Positions 1-6,956 of a stretch of 20,152 nt of DNA are shown here, one piece after another. The stretch lies in contig BBDJ01000052.1 of assembly GCA_001312325.1 (NCBI GenBank), forward strand, positions 1 to 20,152. Direction: 5' to 3'. The notes below the pieces were generated by a model. It saw only the letters and a list, made by a program, of their open reading frames with translations, was not told the origin of the DNA and ran no database searches. Position 1 is the first letter of the stretch, and every line of letters starts with the position of its first letter. Source of the stretch: Lysinibacillus pakistanensis. Its GTDB lineage: Bacteria; Bacillota; Bacilli; Bacillales_A; Planococcaceae. Both the position numbers and the translations under genes were made by a program.

Positions 1-140
1 AGCGAGCAGTGAAGCGGCTCATCGGACGCCCCCAGGAAAGCACTCAGTCGGAACGGAGATCAACCCCTCGTTTTGAAAAAGGACTATACTTTTAATTTGT
101 CACCTTGATTTCATTGACATAATAGTATTTCAACAACATG
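1..140. repeat. Dispersed intergenic repeat, right part (copy B)
   Basis: This stretch matches 1906-2047 closely. Both contain the same blocks in order: a segment around aggaaagcactcagtcgga, then gagatcaacccctcgtt, then tttaatttgtcaccttgatt, then ttgacataatagtattt and caacaacatg. The copy is cut by the window start, so its left arm is not visible. Its right end (caacatg) is followed directly by the A-rich foot of a terminator stem, the same arrangement as in the complete copy at 1685-2047. No reading frame in it looks coding. Confidence 0.8.
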
Positions 141-177
141 AAAAATCTCTATGTATTTCTATTACATAGAGATTTTT
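141..177. terminator. Strong bidirectional hairpin terminator
   Basis: A perfect 15-bp stem (141-155 with 163-177) surrounds a 7-base loop. It has A5 at the left foot and T6 at the right foot, so it can end transcripts from either side. The gene it serves on the left lies outside the window. From 178 to 344 the sequence is very AT-rich and I see no gene in it. Confidence 0.8.
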
Positions 178-344
178 TCGCTTTTGTATTTACAGAATTT
201 TCAAATAAAAAGTGATTATTATCTGAAATTTGACAGAAAATCTATATTCGAAATTTTTTTTACTTTTATTGTTATTCTGACATATAATTTTCAGACTAAT
301 TATTTTATAATAAAAATTAGCATAGTCAAGCCATCATTTTTTTC

Positions 345-388
345 TGTTATAATACTGATAAATTTATAGTATTCTGTATTAATACAGA
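345..388 (+). promoter_or_regulatory. Extended -10 promoter with downstream palindrome
   Basis: TGTTATAAT at 345-353 is an extended -10 box (TG, one base, TATAAT). Only a weak -35 is seen upstream (TAGTCA near 323-328, beyond a T7 run). Twenty bases downstream, 373-388 is a perfect 16-bp palindrome, TCTGTATTAATACAGA, flanked by near-symmetric GTAT and ATAC. It sits just after the expected transcription start, a usual place for a TetR- or GntR-type operator. It most likely controls the CoA-transferase gene that starts at 484. The regulator's identity is not visible. Confidence 0.5.
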
Positions 389-483
389 TACAATATACGC
401 TTTTCAAAATGGGGTTAAGAGAAAAGCTACTAAGTCTCTTAATATAGGTGGCATTAGTAGCTACACAAAAGGGGTTGGGAGAT

Positions 484-1671
484 TTGGGTATTTTAAAGGG
501 GTTAAAAATTCTCGATTTTTCTGCATTACTACCAGGGCCAATGGCAACAATGATATTTGCTGATTTAGGTGCGGAGGTTATCCACGTTGAATCTTCAAAG
601 CGCGTGGACTTAACACGAATCATGCCTCCTTATGATGACGATCATGAGGCATATATACACCAACATTTAAATCGTTCTAAAAAGTCATTAACGTTAAATT
701 TAAAATCGCCCGAGGCTGTGGAAATCGTGAAGTCACTCGTTCATGAGTACGATGTTATTATTGAAGGATTTCGACCTGGCGTTATGCAACGACTTGGCAT
801 TGGCTATGAGGCTCTAAAAGAAATTAATCCAAAGGTTATTTATTGTGCAATTACTGGTTATGGTCAAACGGGACCTTATAGCAATCGTCCAGGACATGAC
901 AATAATTATTTATCATTAGCTGGTGTACTGGATTACTCTCGCCATAAGGATAAAAAAAACCCGTTTCGATGGGAATTCAGTTAGCTGATATTGCAGGAGG
1001 CACCATGCATGCTGCAATTGGCGTACTGGCTGCTGCATTACATCGTGAAAAAAACTGGCGAAGGGCAATATGTCGACATTAGTATGACCGATGCTGTATT
1101 TTCACTTAATGCTATGTATGGAGCCGCATACATTGGAGGGGGACGTGTGCCTCAGCCAGAGCAGGAAATTTTAAATGGTGGTAGCTACTATGATTTTTAC
1201 AAAACAAAAGATGGGAGATTTTTCTCGGTAGGAAGTCTTGAGCCTCAATTCCGCAAGCTGCTATGTGAAGCCCTTGATATTCCTGAGCTTATTGATAATA
1301 CTTTTAATGATTCATACTATACACAAATTCGTTTTAAAGAAGCCGTTCATGATGCCTTTTTATCAAAAACCTATAATGAATGGCTAGAAGTGTTTAACGA
1401 GGATTTTGAGGGATGTGTGGAACCCGTTTTAACCTTCCCTGAAGCGTGCGAGCACCCACAGCTAAAGGCTCGTGGCATGATTGTTGATATTCCCAAAAGC
1501 GATGGTACGACGCAAAAACAAATTGCATCTGCCTTTAAATTTGATGGCGCTCAACCAGAATATAGGCATGTTGGCGCCAAACTCGGAGAGCATAATGAGG
1601 AAGTGTTATCTGCTCTTGGCTTTAGCGCAGAAGAAATTGCTACCTTTAAAGACAAGGGCGTTTTAGAATAA
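484..1671 (+). CDS. CaiB/BaiF class III CoA-transferase family, alpha-methylacyl-CoA racemase-like (frameshifted)
   Basis: Reconstructed length is about 394 residues, normal for the family. The N-terminus has the usual LKILDFSALLPGP and FADLGAEVIHVE segments. The three residues used by mycobacterial alpha-methylacyl-CoA racemase are present: His in PGHDNNYLSLAG, Asp in the restored IQLADIAGG, and Glu in VGSLEPQF. Racemisation of 2-methyl-branched acyl-CoAs is therefore more likely than CoA transfer, but the substrate is inferred. The frame is lost at A8 (952-959) and regained at A7 (1048-1054). Reading these as A6 and A6 restores the protein, and the net +3 explains why both outer parts share one frame. 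I prefer the TTG start at 484 (AAAAGGGG at 467-474, 9-base gap) over GTG 448, which lacks a Shine-Dalgarno site and adds 12 atypical residues. Confidence 0.85.
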
Positions 1672-1684
1672 ACATCAAAAAGAG

Positions 1685-2047
1685 TGTTGAAAAACTAAAT
1701 GGTCATGGGACTCTTTGTGAATATTTAGTCAAAAGGAAGGTGATTTCCATTCCAGGCTACTCGCTTTGTTGCTGACGCTTCGCTTTCGCACAGATAAGAC
1801 CGTGTTGCTGACGCTTCGCCTTCGCACAGATAAGACCGTGTTGCTGACGCTTCGCCTTCGCACAGATAAGACCGTGTTGCTGACGCTTCGCCTTCGCACA
1901 GAGCAAAGCTTCCAGTGGGCAAGCGAAGCGGACAGCCCCAGGAAAGCACTCAGTCGGAATGGAGATCAACCCCTCGTTATGAAAAAGGGCAATACTTTTT
2001 AATTTGTCACCTTGATTTCATTGACATAATAGTATTTTAACAACATG
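1685..2047. mobile_element. MITE-like dispersed element, complete copy A
   Basis: The left arm (GTGTTGAAAAACTA, then GGTCA) recurs at 20010-20152 and the right arm recurs at 1-140, so this is one unit of about 363 bp. Its ends are imperfect inverted repeats: the left GTGTTGAAAAACTA pairs with the reverse complement of the right end, ATGTTGTTAAAATACTA, and both arms continue to a shared GTCA. Further in, both arms carry versions of AAGGTGA and TCCATTCC. It encodes no transposase. AAAAGA precedes the left end and AAAAGAGTG follows the right end, which looks like a target duplication of 6-9 bp. The element lies between the CoA-transferase stop codon and its terminator. Confidence 0.65.
1768..1902. 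repeat. 36-bp tandem repeat, 3.75 units
   Basis: Units start at 1768, 1804, 1840 and 1876; the last is cut at about 27 bp. Each begins gttgctgacgcttcgc and ends cagataagaccgt. Only one base in the first unit differs (t for c in cgctttcgc). Because 36 is a multiple of 3, several frames stay open across the array on both strands, but none has a proper start or a protein-like composition. The unit resembles the inner arm of the third repeat copy (gctgacgct near 20126), so it probably arose by expansion inside the element. Confidence 0.9.
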
Positions 2048-2087
2048 AAAAGAGTGTCTAGTGCATATTTATACTAGACACTCTTTT
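2048..2087. terminator. Bidirectional terminator between convergent genes
   Basis: A perfect 15-bp stem (2048-2062 with 2073-2087) surrounds a 10-base loop, with A4 and T5 at the feet. It serves the CoA-transferase on the + strand and the unknown gene ending at 2091 on the - strand. The repeat element is inserted exactly at its left foot, so the + strand transcript must cross the element to reach it. Confidence 0.85.
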
Positions 2088-2090
2088 TAA

Positions 2091-3578
2091 TCATTCCTGC
2101 TCTACATATGCACTTATAAACACTCGTAGACTCTCGAAATGATCATCTATAAGTAAGTACTTCTTATAAATTTCCATTAATTTTTCAAAGAGTTCATACT
2201 GCTCGGTTACAAATAGAACTTTTAAGATATTTAATATATGAAGGGATGCGCTCTGTGCAACAAAATAATACGAAGCCTCTGGTAGACGATAATTTCTACG
2301 CCATTCATCAACAGATAATCCAATATGCTGTAATGAATTATTAACAAGTAAAGCAATATCTTGTTGGACATAAGCCTCTATCGCTATAAAATGTTCATTA
2401 CTATAGTTTTTCTGCACTAATGCTGCATGTATTTTTTTTATTGGATGCTAGTTTATGCTCCTTTAAAAGTGTTAATCCCTCATGATAACGCTCGGTTCTT
2501 ACGTAATGATCGAGTAAAATAGCATATAAGTTTTCTAGAAAATTTAGTTCATAATTTTTGACAATAGCGGGAGGTGTTGGCTTTCGATTAGGCAGTAGTT
2601 CTTTATATTCCAGCATAATCTCTATTGCATAATTATTAAGTCTTTCATCCTCTAATAAATATTCTCCGTACTGGATAACCAATTCATCATTCTTCTCCTG
2701 ATGTGCTATATGAAACAGAAGGTAGGCAATCAACACCTTTTCTTTCTCTGTCAAAGCATACATTGAATAACGCCAATCCGCTTCAAAAGCAGTAATTAAT
2801 GACTTAACACAACGATTATCCCCTTCGGCTAATCGGTAATGCACAACGATTTGGTAAAGGTGTAACTGTTTTTTTTCTAAGCATGTTGAATTATGGTTAT
2901 CCACATAAGTTATACACTTATCCAGAACTTTTTTTGTAATTATTCACAAAGTTATTCACATGTGTATAAGTTTTTCTTGCAGAATGCTCAAAATGACCAA
3001 GCATTTCATGAATAAATGTGAATTGTTCTAAAGGTTTGTGGATAAACAGTGAATAAATCTTTTTCATAAACAACCAATGCCAAAATAGAGTATGTTCTTT
3101 ATAAATCATATGCACAAAATATTCATTATTTAATTTATATAAAAATATAGTTTGAAGTTCGTTAACCGGCATTGTAATTTGCATTCGTTTGCCAAAGATT
3201 AACCATATTAAACGTTCAAAGTCCATTGTATGCTGTGCAAAAAGCTGCTCAAAAAAAATTTCTTTCCCTCTTTGCGTATAAAAAAAATCATTCAGACGAT
3301 CATGTACAAATTTAGCATCCATACCCTGCTTATCAAAAAAAAGCTTGCGTATCTGTAGTTACATGACCCCAATATTTCCTCGCAGTTGAAAAAGCAATAT
3401 TCATCGCCATTTCCTCATTCACTAAAAATAAATTTGGTGAAAGTGCAGTACCTAATATTTTTGGGTCTGCCTGTAACTTGTTCTCCGCCTCCGACCAAGT
3501 TGACAGCACTTTTTCAGTACCCTTTTCACCACTACGTTTATATGCCATGAATAACTGCTCATCACAATCCAACAGCAT
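2091..3578 (-). CDS. Uncharacterised 494-residue helical protein (frameshifted)
   Basis: Four apparent reading frames join into one protein when three runs are shortened by one base: A8 at 3335-3342, T7 at 2929-2935 and T8 at 2432-2439. The joins read naturally (TQAFFDKQGMDAKF, NYKKVLDKCITYVDNHN, SNKKIHAALVQKNYS). The ATG at 3578 has AGGGGG about 10 bases upstream; an in-frame extension to 3611 lacks one. The protein is soluble-looking, with no signal peptide or membrane segment, rich in aromatic and charged residues, and probably all alpha-helical in its C-terminal half (possibly TPR-like; inference only). I do not recognise the family. It appears monocistronic, between its own promoter region and the terminator at 2048-2087. 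Confidence 0.75.
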
Positions 3579-3669
3579 GAAATTGGAGCCCCCTATCAAA
3601 AATACTAACACGCTTAGCTAATACTCTTTCTTCAATATAACAAATCTAATCCAACATATGCTAAAAAAA

Positions 3670-3721
3670 ATTATGATATGCCTTAAGAATACGACAAAAG
3701 TATTCTTATAAATGCGACAAA
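3670..3721 (-). promoter_or_regulatory. Promoter candidate with two 17-bp direct repeats
   Basis: On the - strand, TTGTCG (3697-3692), a 16-base spacer and CATAAT (3675-3670) form a moderate sigma-A promoter for the gene starting at 3578. On the + strand, 3682-3698 (CTTAAGAATACGACAAA) and 3705-3721 (CTTATAAATGCGACAAA) agree at 14 of 17 positions, 23 bp apart. One of them overlaps the -35 box. This arrangement suggests an operator. The site is otherwise anonymous. Confidence 0.35.
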
Positions 3722-3725
3722 GAAA

Positions 3726-3761
3726 AACCCATCTATTGAATAGTAACTTAATAGATGGGTT
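3726..3761 (-). terminator. Hairpin terminator, - strand
   Basis: A perfect 12-bp stem (3726-3737 with 3750-3761) surrounds a 12-base loop. On the - strand it is followed by TTTCTTTG. It sits 277 bp beyond the HPP gene stop and directly after the structured region 3785-3955, so it more likely ends that RNA than the HPP message. Confidence 0.7.
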
Positions 3762-3955
3762 AACATTTAAATTTTCCTAATAAAGGGCAAATGAGTTCCT
3801 TGGACAATTGCTTATAAGTTGGTAGCCCATTGGCATTGTCACAATTCACTCATTGCCTATGCTAGACAGTGCTAGCTGCATACACAACTTAGGGAAGTTA
3901 TGTATAATTCACTAATATAATCGAGAAATTAACCTTCTCGTAACAGTAGACGAGT
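3726..3955 (-). ncRNA. Candidate structured small RNA or leader RNA
   Basis: No gene lies between 3579 and 4037. The - strand carries a perfect TTGACA (3989-3984), then TTGAAT as -10 at 18 bases (17 if the A8 run between them is overcalled). It then has successive hairpins: 3922-3927/3935-3940, 3895-3905/3880-3890 (11 bp, tetraloop), 3872-3876/3861-3865, and an outer stem 3848-3857/3786-3796 enclosing 3835-3840/3803-3808. It ends at the terminator 3761-3726. In the 11-bp stem one pair is G-U on the - strand but C-A on the + strand, which favours a - strand RNA. CTCG at 3937-3940 can instead pair with CGAG at 3951-3954, giving alternative folds. I cannot match it to tmRNA, 6S, RNase P, SRP RNA or a riboswitch class I know. 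Confidence 0.45.
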
Positions 3956-4037
3956 AACCATTCAAATAGTTACAAAAAAAATCTGTCAAATTTTTAATTG
4001 CCCTGCGCCAAATATAAATTACACAATTATTTTATCT

Positions 4038-4592
4038 TTACCAGAATGAAGGATATTGTCGTGTTTCTCGTAAATTATTAATCACTATACCGAAGAACAC
4101 AATAATTAATGCACCTAATAATACAGGCATCACCAAATAGCTCCATCCATAGCCTCCTAAAATAATAATAATAGGATTAGCTCCTGCCGGTGGATGAATA
4201 ATTCCCGTAATTGCCATTAAGAAAATTGTTAATCCTACACCAATACTAATGGAAACAATACTTGTTCCTAGAAGGGAATATATAGATAGACCAATAAAGG
4301 CAGAAATAAAATGCCCCCCAATAATATTTCGCGGTTGAGACAACGGTGCATTCCAAACCACAAATACGAGTACACAGCTACCACCAAGTGAGGCCATTAG
4401 CCAGGGTGTCCCTGTGTAATTCGTCAGCCAAAGAAGCACAAAAATACATACTAACCCCCCTACCGCACCTGTGAGAGCGTCAGCAAAATTTGTTCTTGAA
4501 GGTGCATGTCCTCCACCTCGCATTTTATTGATATATGCTTTAAAACTGTTTGCTTTTTCTCCTTTTTCTTGTAAACGCACGAAATCTGCCAT
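4038..4592 (-). CDS. HPP family integral membrane protein
   Basis: 184 residues, intact. After a cytoplasmic N-terminus of about 40 residues come four hydrophobic segments, at roughly 42-60, 65-82, 94-130 and 145-170. The family hallmarks are present: WLMASLGGSCVLVF, then PLSQPRNIIGGH, and the name-giving HPP in GIIHPPAGANP. HPP proteins are small multi-spanning membrane proteins; plant members have been linked to nitrite transport, while bacterial roles are not settled. The start ATG has GGTG just upstream. It has its own promoter at 4665-4692 and is separated from the acetamidase gene by a terminator. It contains no long homopolymer, which fits its being unbroken. Confidence 0.9.
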   Translation of the reverse strand: MADFVRLQEKGEKANSFKAYINKMRGGGHAPSRTNFADALTGAVGGLVCIFVLLWLTNYTGTPWLMASLGGSCVLVFVVWNAPLSQPRNIIGGHFISAFIGLSIYSLLGTSIVSISIGVGLTIFLMAITGIIHPPAGANPIIIILGGYGWSYLVMPVLLGALIIVFFGIVINNLRETRQYPSFW

Positions 4593-4651
4593 GTGTCACC
4601 ATCATTTCTATGTAAGAATTCTATTAGAACTATAACAATCTTTTAGCTATT

Positions 4652-4692
4652 TAGAACTTGTTCTATTATAGCAACTAATCAATAGAAAACAA
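4652..4692 (-). promoter_or_regulatory. Sigma-A promoter with palindromic operator for the HPP gene
   Basis: On the - strand, TTGTTT (4692-4687), a 16-base spacer and a perfect TATAAT (4670-4665) lie 73 bp upstream of the HPP start codon. The palindrome TAGAACTTGTTCTA (4652-4665) touches the -10 box, a good position for a repressor. A related half (GTTCTAATAGAAT) lies near 4618-4630. The GAAC/GTTC halves are 2 bp apart, not the 4 bp of a Bacillus LexA box. Confidence 0.5.
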
Positions 4693-4737
4693 TTTTTATT
4701 TGTCAATCTTTAGACAAAAGTCTTTGCCAACAAAAAG

Positions 4738-4772
4738 AAAGCAAACCAGAAATAATTTTCATAGTTTGCTTT
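4738..4772 (-). terminator. Terminator of the acetamidase gene
   Basis: A 9-bp stem (AAAGCAAAC 4738-4746 with GTTTGCTTT 4764-4772) is followed on the - strand by CTTTTTG. It lies just beyond the reconstructed end of the acetamidase gene. Confidence 0.6.
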
Positions 4773-4783
4773 TGTGCTTATTT

Positions 4784-6155
4784 TTATCGATCAATCATAT
4801 TGTTTTTTTTCACTGGTTTATAAATTCGTGCTTTTTTTCAGTACAGTTTTCGGTACCTGGAAGGTTGCTGTTACAACTCCAGGATGACGACCAATTTCTA
4901 TGGAGCCTGTAATAGTTGCTCTGTTCATCACCTCTGGCTCACTCATCTCAAAAAGCTTTGCAGCACGACTTAGGGCATTATTTGTTGCCTCATTTAATGA
5001 TGTTCCAGAGCCAATGATTGATACAGGGAATGCATCCTCCACCTGTTTAACCCCAAATTCCTCCGCAAGCTCACGAGCCCGGCGTTTTTCTTCCTTTGTA
5101 AAAGGTTTAGCTGTATAAGGTAGATCTTCAGCATTTGGCAATAAAATTGGACCTTCCAATGACGCTTTTTTTCAATACACTAACCTGTAGTTGGACGATA
5201 CCAGCAACATCTGTTGTATGTCCCGCAATTTCACCGTCACCCTGCATGGCGTGCATATCACCAATATAAACACCACCTCCAGGAATCTTAACTGGACAAA
5301 TAATGGTTGCTCCCTCACGAACACGGCTTATATCCATATGCCCATCTGTACGATGTTTATCCAATTCCTCTTGTGTAAAGGCATATTCATGCGGTGCCCC
5401 AATTAAAAATGATCCAAAGTCTCCTGCATTATGAGAGTCTGGCATAGCTTGGAAGGCGTCGTACCAAGTTGTCCTAAAAATGGACGCATTCTAGCCATAA
5501 CGCCAACTAAATCACTGGGCGCTAGTGCTACTACCGGATTTTGTATAGAATTTTCAGGTGTGCGCATATAATTTTTCGCATCCAGTGCAATACGACGTGC
5601 TCCTTCTCGACCAACAGTAACACCAACATTCCCCTTATGATCGAATGCCATCGTGTAGCCGTTGGTCATTTTAAAAGGTGCCGTTTCGGTATCACATGTG
5701 GAACAACGAATGGCGTGCTGACCGATTCCCTTAACAATAGTGCTCGGATGAAGTTTGCCACAGCCTGGACATTTTACGGAAACAAATGGGTCACCAATAA
5801 ATCGATCGCTAATAACCTCATCGTGTCCAGATGCCGTTGCCAATGATGTCACCTGAATGGATTTAATCTTAATGACAATGGCATCTCCTACCTCCGCGCC
5901 TTCTACAAATACAGGCTTTGTCACTTCATGTCCACCACGAATTGTAGGTGTCAGCATAGGTCCCCAGCAACCAGGTGTTGTATTAGCGATAATCGTTCCA
6001 CCATCTTTAACAGGACCAAGCATTTTCTGCGAAGGGTCTAAAATACCATCTATAAACTCATTTACGAATAATGTTTCTACGGCTTGCGGTTGCTGCTCGA
6101 AATGTCCATTTTCTATTCCTATTTCTTTTTCTAGCACTTGCAATTCGTTTGTCAT
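4784..6155 (-). CDS. Acetamidase/formamidase family protein (frameshifted)
   Basis: FmdA/AmdA-type amidase, which hydrolyses formamide or acetamide to ammonia and the acid; cytosolic. Conserved segments are ANTTPGCWGPM, GGHEVTKPVFVEGAEVGD, GTTPSKAMPDSHNAGDFG (restored), VKIPGGGVYIGDMHAMQGDGE and AGHTTDVAG. Between residues about 125 and 155 it carries two cysteine pairs, CPGC and CSTC, which look like a small zinc ribbon. The frame breaks three times: a missing C near 5448 (AAGCTATG for AAGGCTATG on the - strand), T7 at 5166-5172 and T7 at 4832-4838. With the last corrected, the protein continues KKARIYKP and may end at 4784, giving about 456 residues; the uncorrected stop is at 4818. GAGGAG lies 11 bases before the ATG. 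Confidence 0.85.
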
Positions 6156-6195
6156 TTTTCGCCACGCTCCTCGTTTGATTTTATGTATTTATGTT

Positions 6196-6224
6196 AAAAA
6201 CGCTCTCCACAAATTGCAGAGAGC
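6196..6224 (-). terminator. Terminator of the yvbH-like gene
   Basis: The stem GCTCTC (6202-6207) with GAGAGC (6219-6224) is followed on the - strand by GTTTTT. It begins 10 bases beyond the reconstructed stop at 6234. Confidence 0.55.
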
Positions 6225-6233
6225 TATTCTTTC

Positions 6234-6852
6234 TTAATTGTTCATATATAAATCATAAACGTGTGAGAAATCGTCTTTTTTTATATTTGTCCTTATGATC
6301 TATCATCCAGCTATTTGCAAAGCGTGTAATTTCCTCGAATGATGTAGAAGGAGTGACATTATCATTACCAATTCGTCCGATGGATGAGGAAGCAATTTGT
6401 AAGCTTTTTTTCCGCTGCCTCTAGCTTGTAGGCATTTTGCTTTTGCTCATAGCTGATTGCATGTAACGCTTTATATAAGTCTTTAATATCATCAATAAAA
6501 CGTTTATGAATATCGATGGATAATGGAGAATTACCTATTGTAAACTTAATTTCGACATCAAGATCGATTGTTCCTGCTGTTTCGAGAAAAACATCTGTAA
6601 TCGTATACATAGAATAATCATAACGGCGCAGCAATCGCTTCTTGCTCATGGCACTTTCACCATCAACATGTATAATCGCTCTATTTGTGAAGCAATACTC
6701 GTCTGCCTTTGTTTTAATTAAAAAAATAAATTTTTTTCATCTATTTCATGCAAAATAAAATCATCTGCATCCGTTTTATCATAATCCTCACGTGGCACAA
6801 CTATGCCAATATCCGACAATCCTAATGCATCTGCTGCTATTTTTTTGAACAT
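6234..6852 (-). CDS. YvbH-like PH-domain protein (frameshifted)
   Basis: Reconstructed to 204 residues, the length I recall for Bacillus subtilis YvbH. It begins MFKKIAADALGLSDIG and continues to KTDADDF, EKIYFLIKTKADEYCFTN and HVDGESAMSKKRLLRRYDYS. This is a bacterial pleckstrin-homology domain followed by a charged helical C-terminal region that in this family mediates oligomerisation. Molecular role unknown. Four runs must each lose one base: T7 6731-6737, A7 6720-6726, T7 6405-6411 and T7 6276-6282. The first two together turn an early stop into EKIYFLIKTK. GGAGG precedes the ATG by 8 bases. An ECF-type promoter at 6885-6913 suggests control by the adjacent sigma factor. The C-terminus (KYKKDDFSHVYDLYMNN) depends on the last correction. 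Confidence 0.85.
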
Positions 6853-6884
6853 TTGCTTTCCCTCCTAGTTATTTAATACTCTCT

Positions 6885-6913
6885 TTACGATTTATACTCC
6901 GTAAAAGTTTCAA
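6885..6913 (-). promoter_or_regulatory. ECF-type promoter of the yvbH-like gene
   Basis: On the - strand TTGAAAC (6913-6907), 17 bases and CGTAA (6889-6885) fit the Bacillus ECF pattern (TGAAAC, 16-17 bp, CGTA). The promoter is 33 bases upstream of the start codon and its first base overlaps the foot of the preceding terminator. The same layout occurs before the sigma factor gene at 8600-8628. Confidence 0.6.
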
Positions 6914-6949
6914 AAGGTCCTTGTGCTTTAAAAGTGCACAAGGACCTTT
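6913..6949. terminator. Terminator of the sigma/anti-sigma operon
   Basis: A perfect 14-bp stem (6913-6926 with 6936-6949) surrounds a 9-base loop, 7 bases past the anti-sigma stop at 6957. On the - strand it is followed by TGAAACTTTT, which is also the start of the next promoter. Confidence 0.8.
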
Positions 6950-6956
6950 CATTTAA

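Noticed and set aside
151..369. 72-residue open frame after the first terminator
   Set aside because: Starts inside the terminator loop region, is extremely AT-rich, has low-complexity composition and no ribosome site.
1768..1902. CRISPR array
   Set aside because: The 36-bp units are contiguous with no spacers between them and no cas genes nearby.
1725..2002. Open frames on both strands across the 36-bp array, resembling a repeat-rich protein
   Set aside because: The unit length is a multiple of 3, so frames stay open by arithmetic. There is no ribosome site, and the sequence belongs to a non-coding dispersed repeat.
3726..3989. Known housekeeping RNA (tmRNA, 6S, RNase P, SRP RNA) or T-box leader
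   Set aside because: None of the signature segments I know for these RNAs is present, and its two ends do not form a long closing stem as in 6S RNA.
4652..4665. LexA (SOS) box
   Set aside because: The GAAC and GTTC halves are separated by 2 bases instead of the 4 expected for the Bacillus SOS box.
5541..6237. Two + strand open frames over the acetamidase gene
   Set aside because: They are the antisense of a well-conserved coding sequence and lack protein-like composition.
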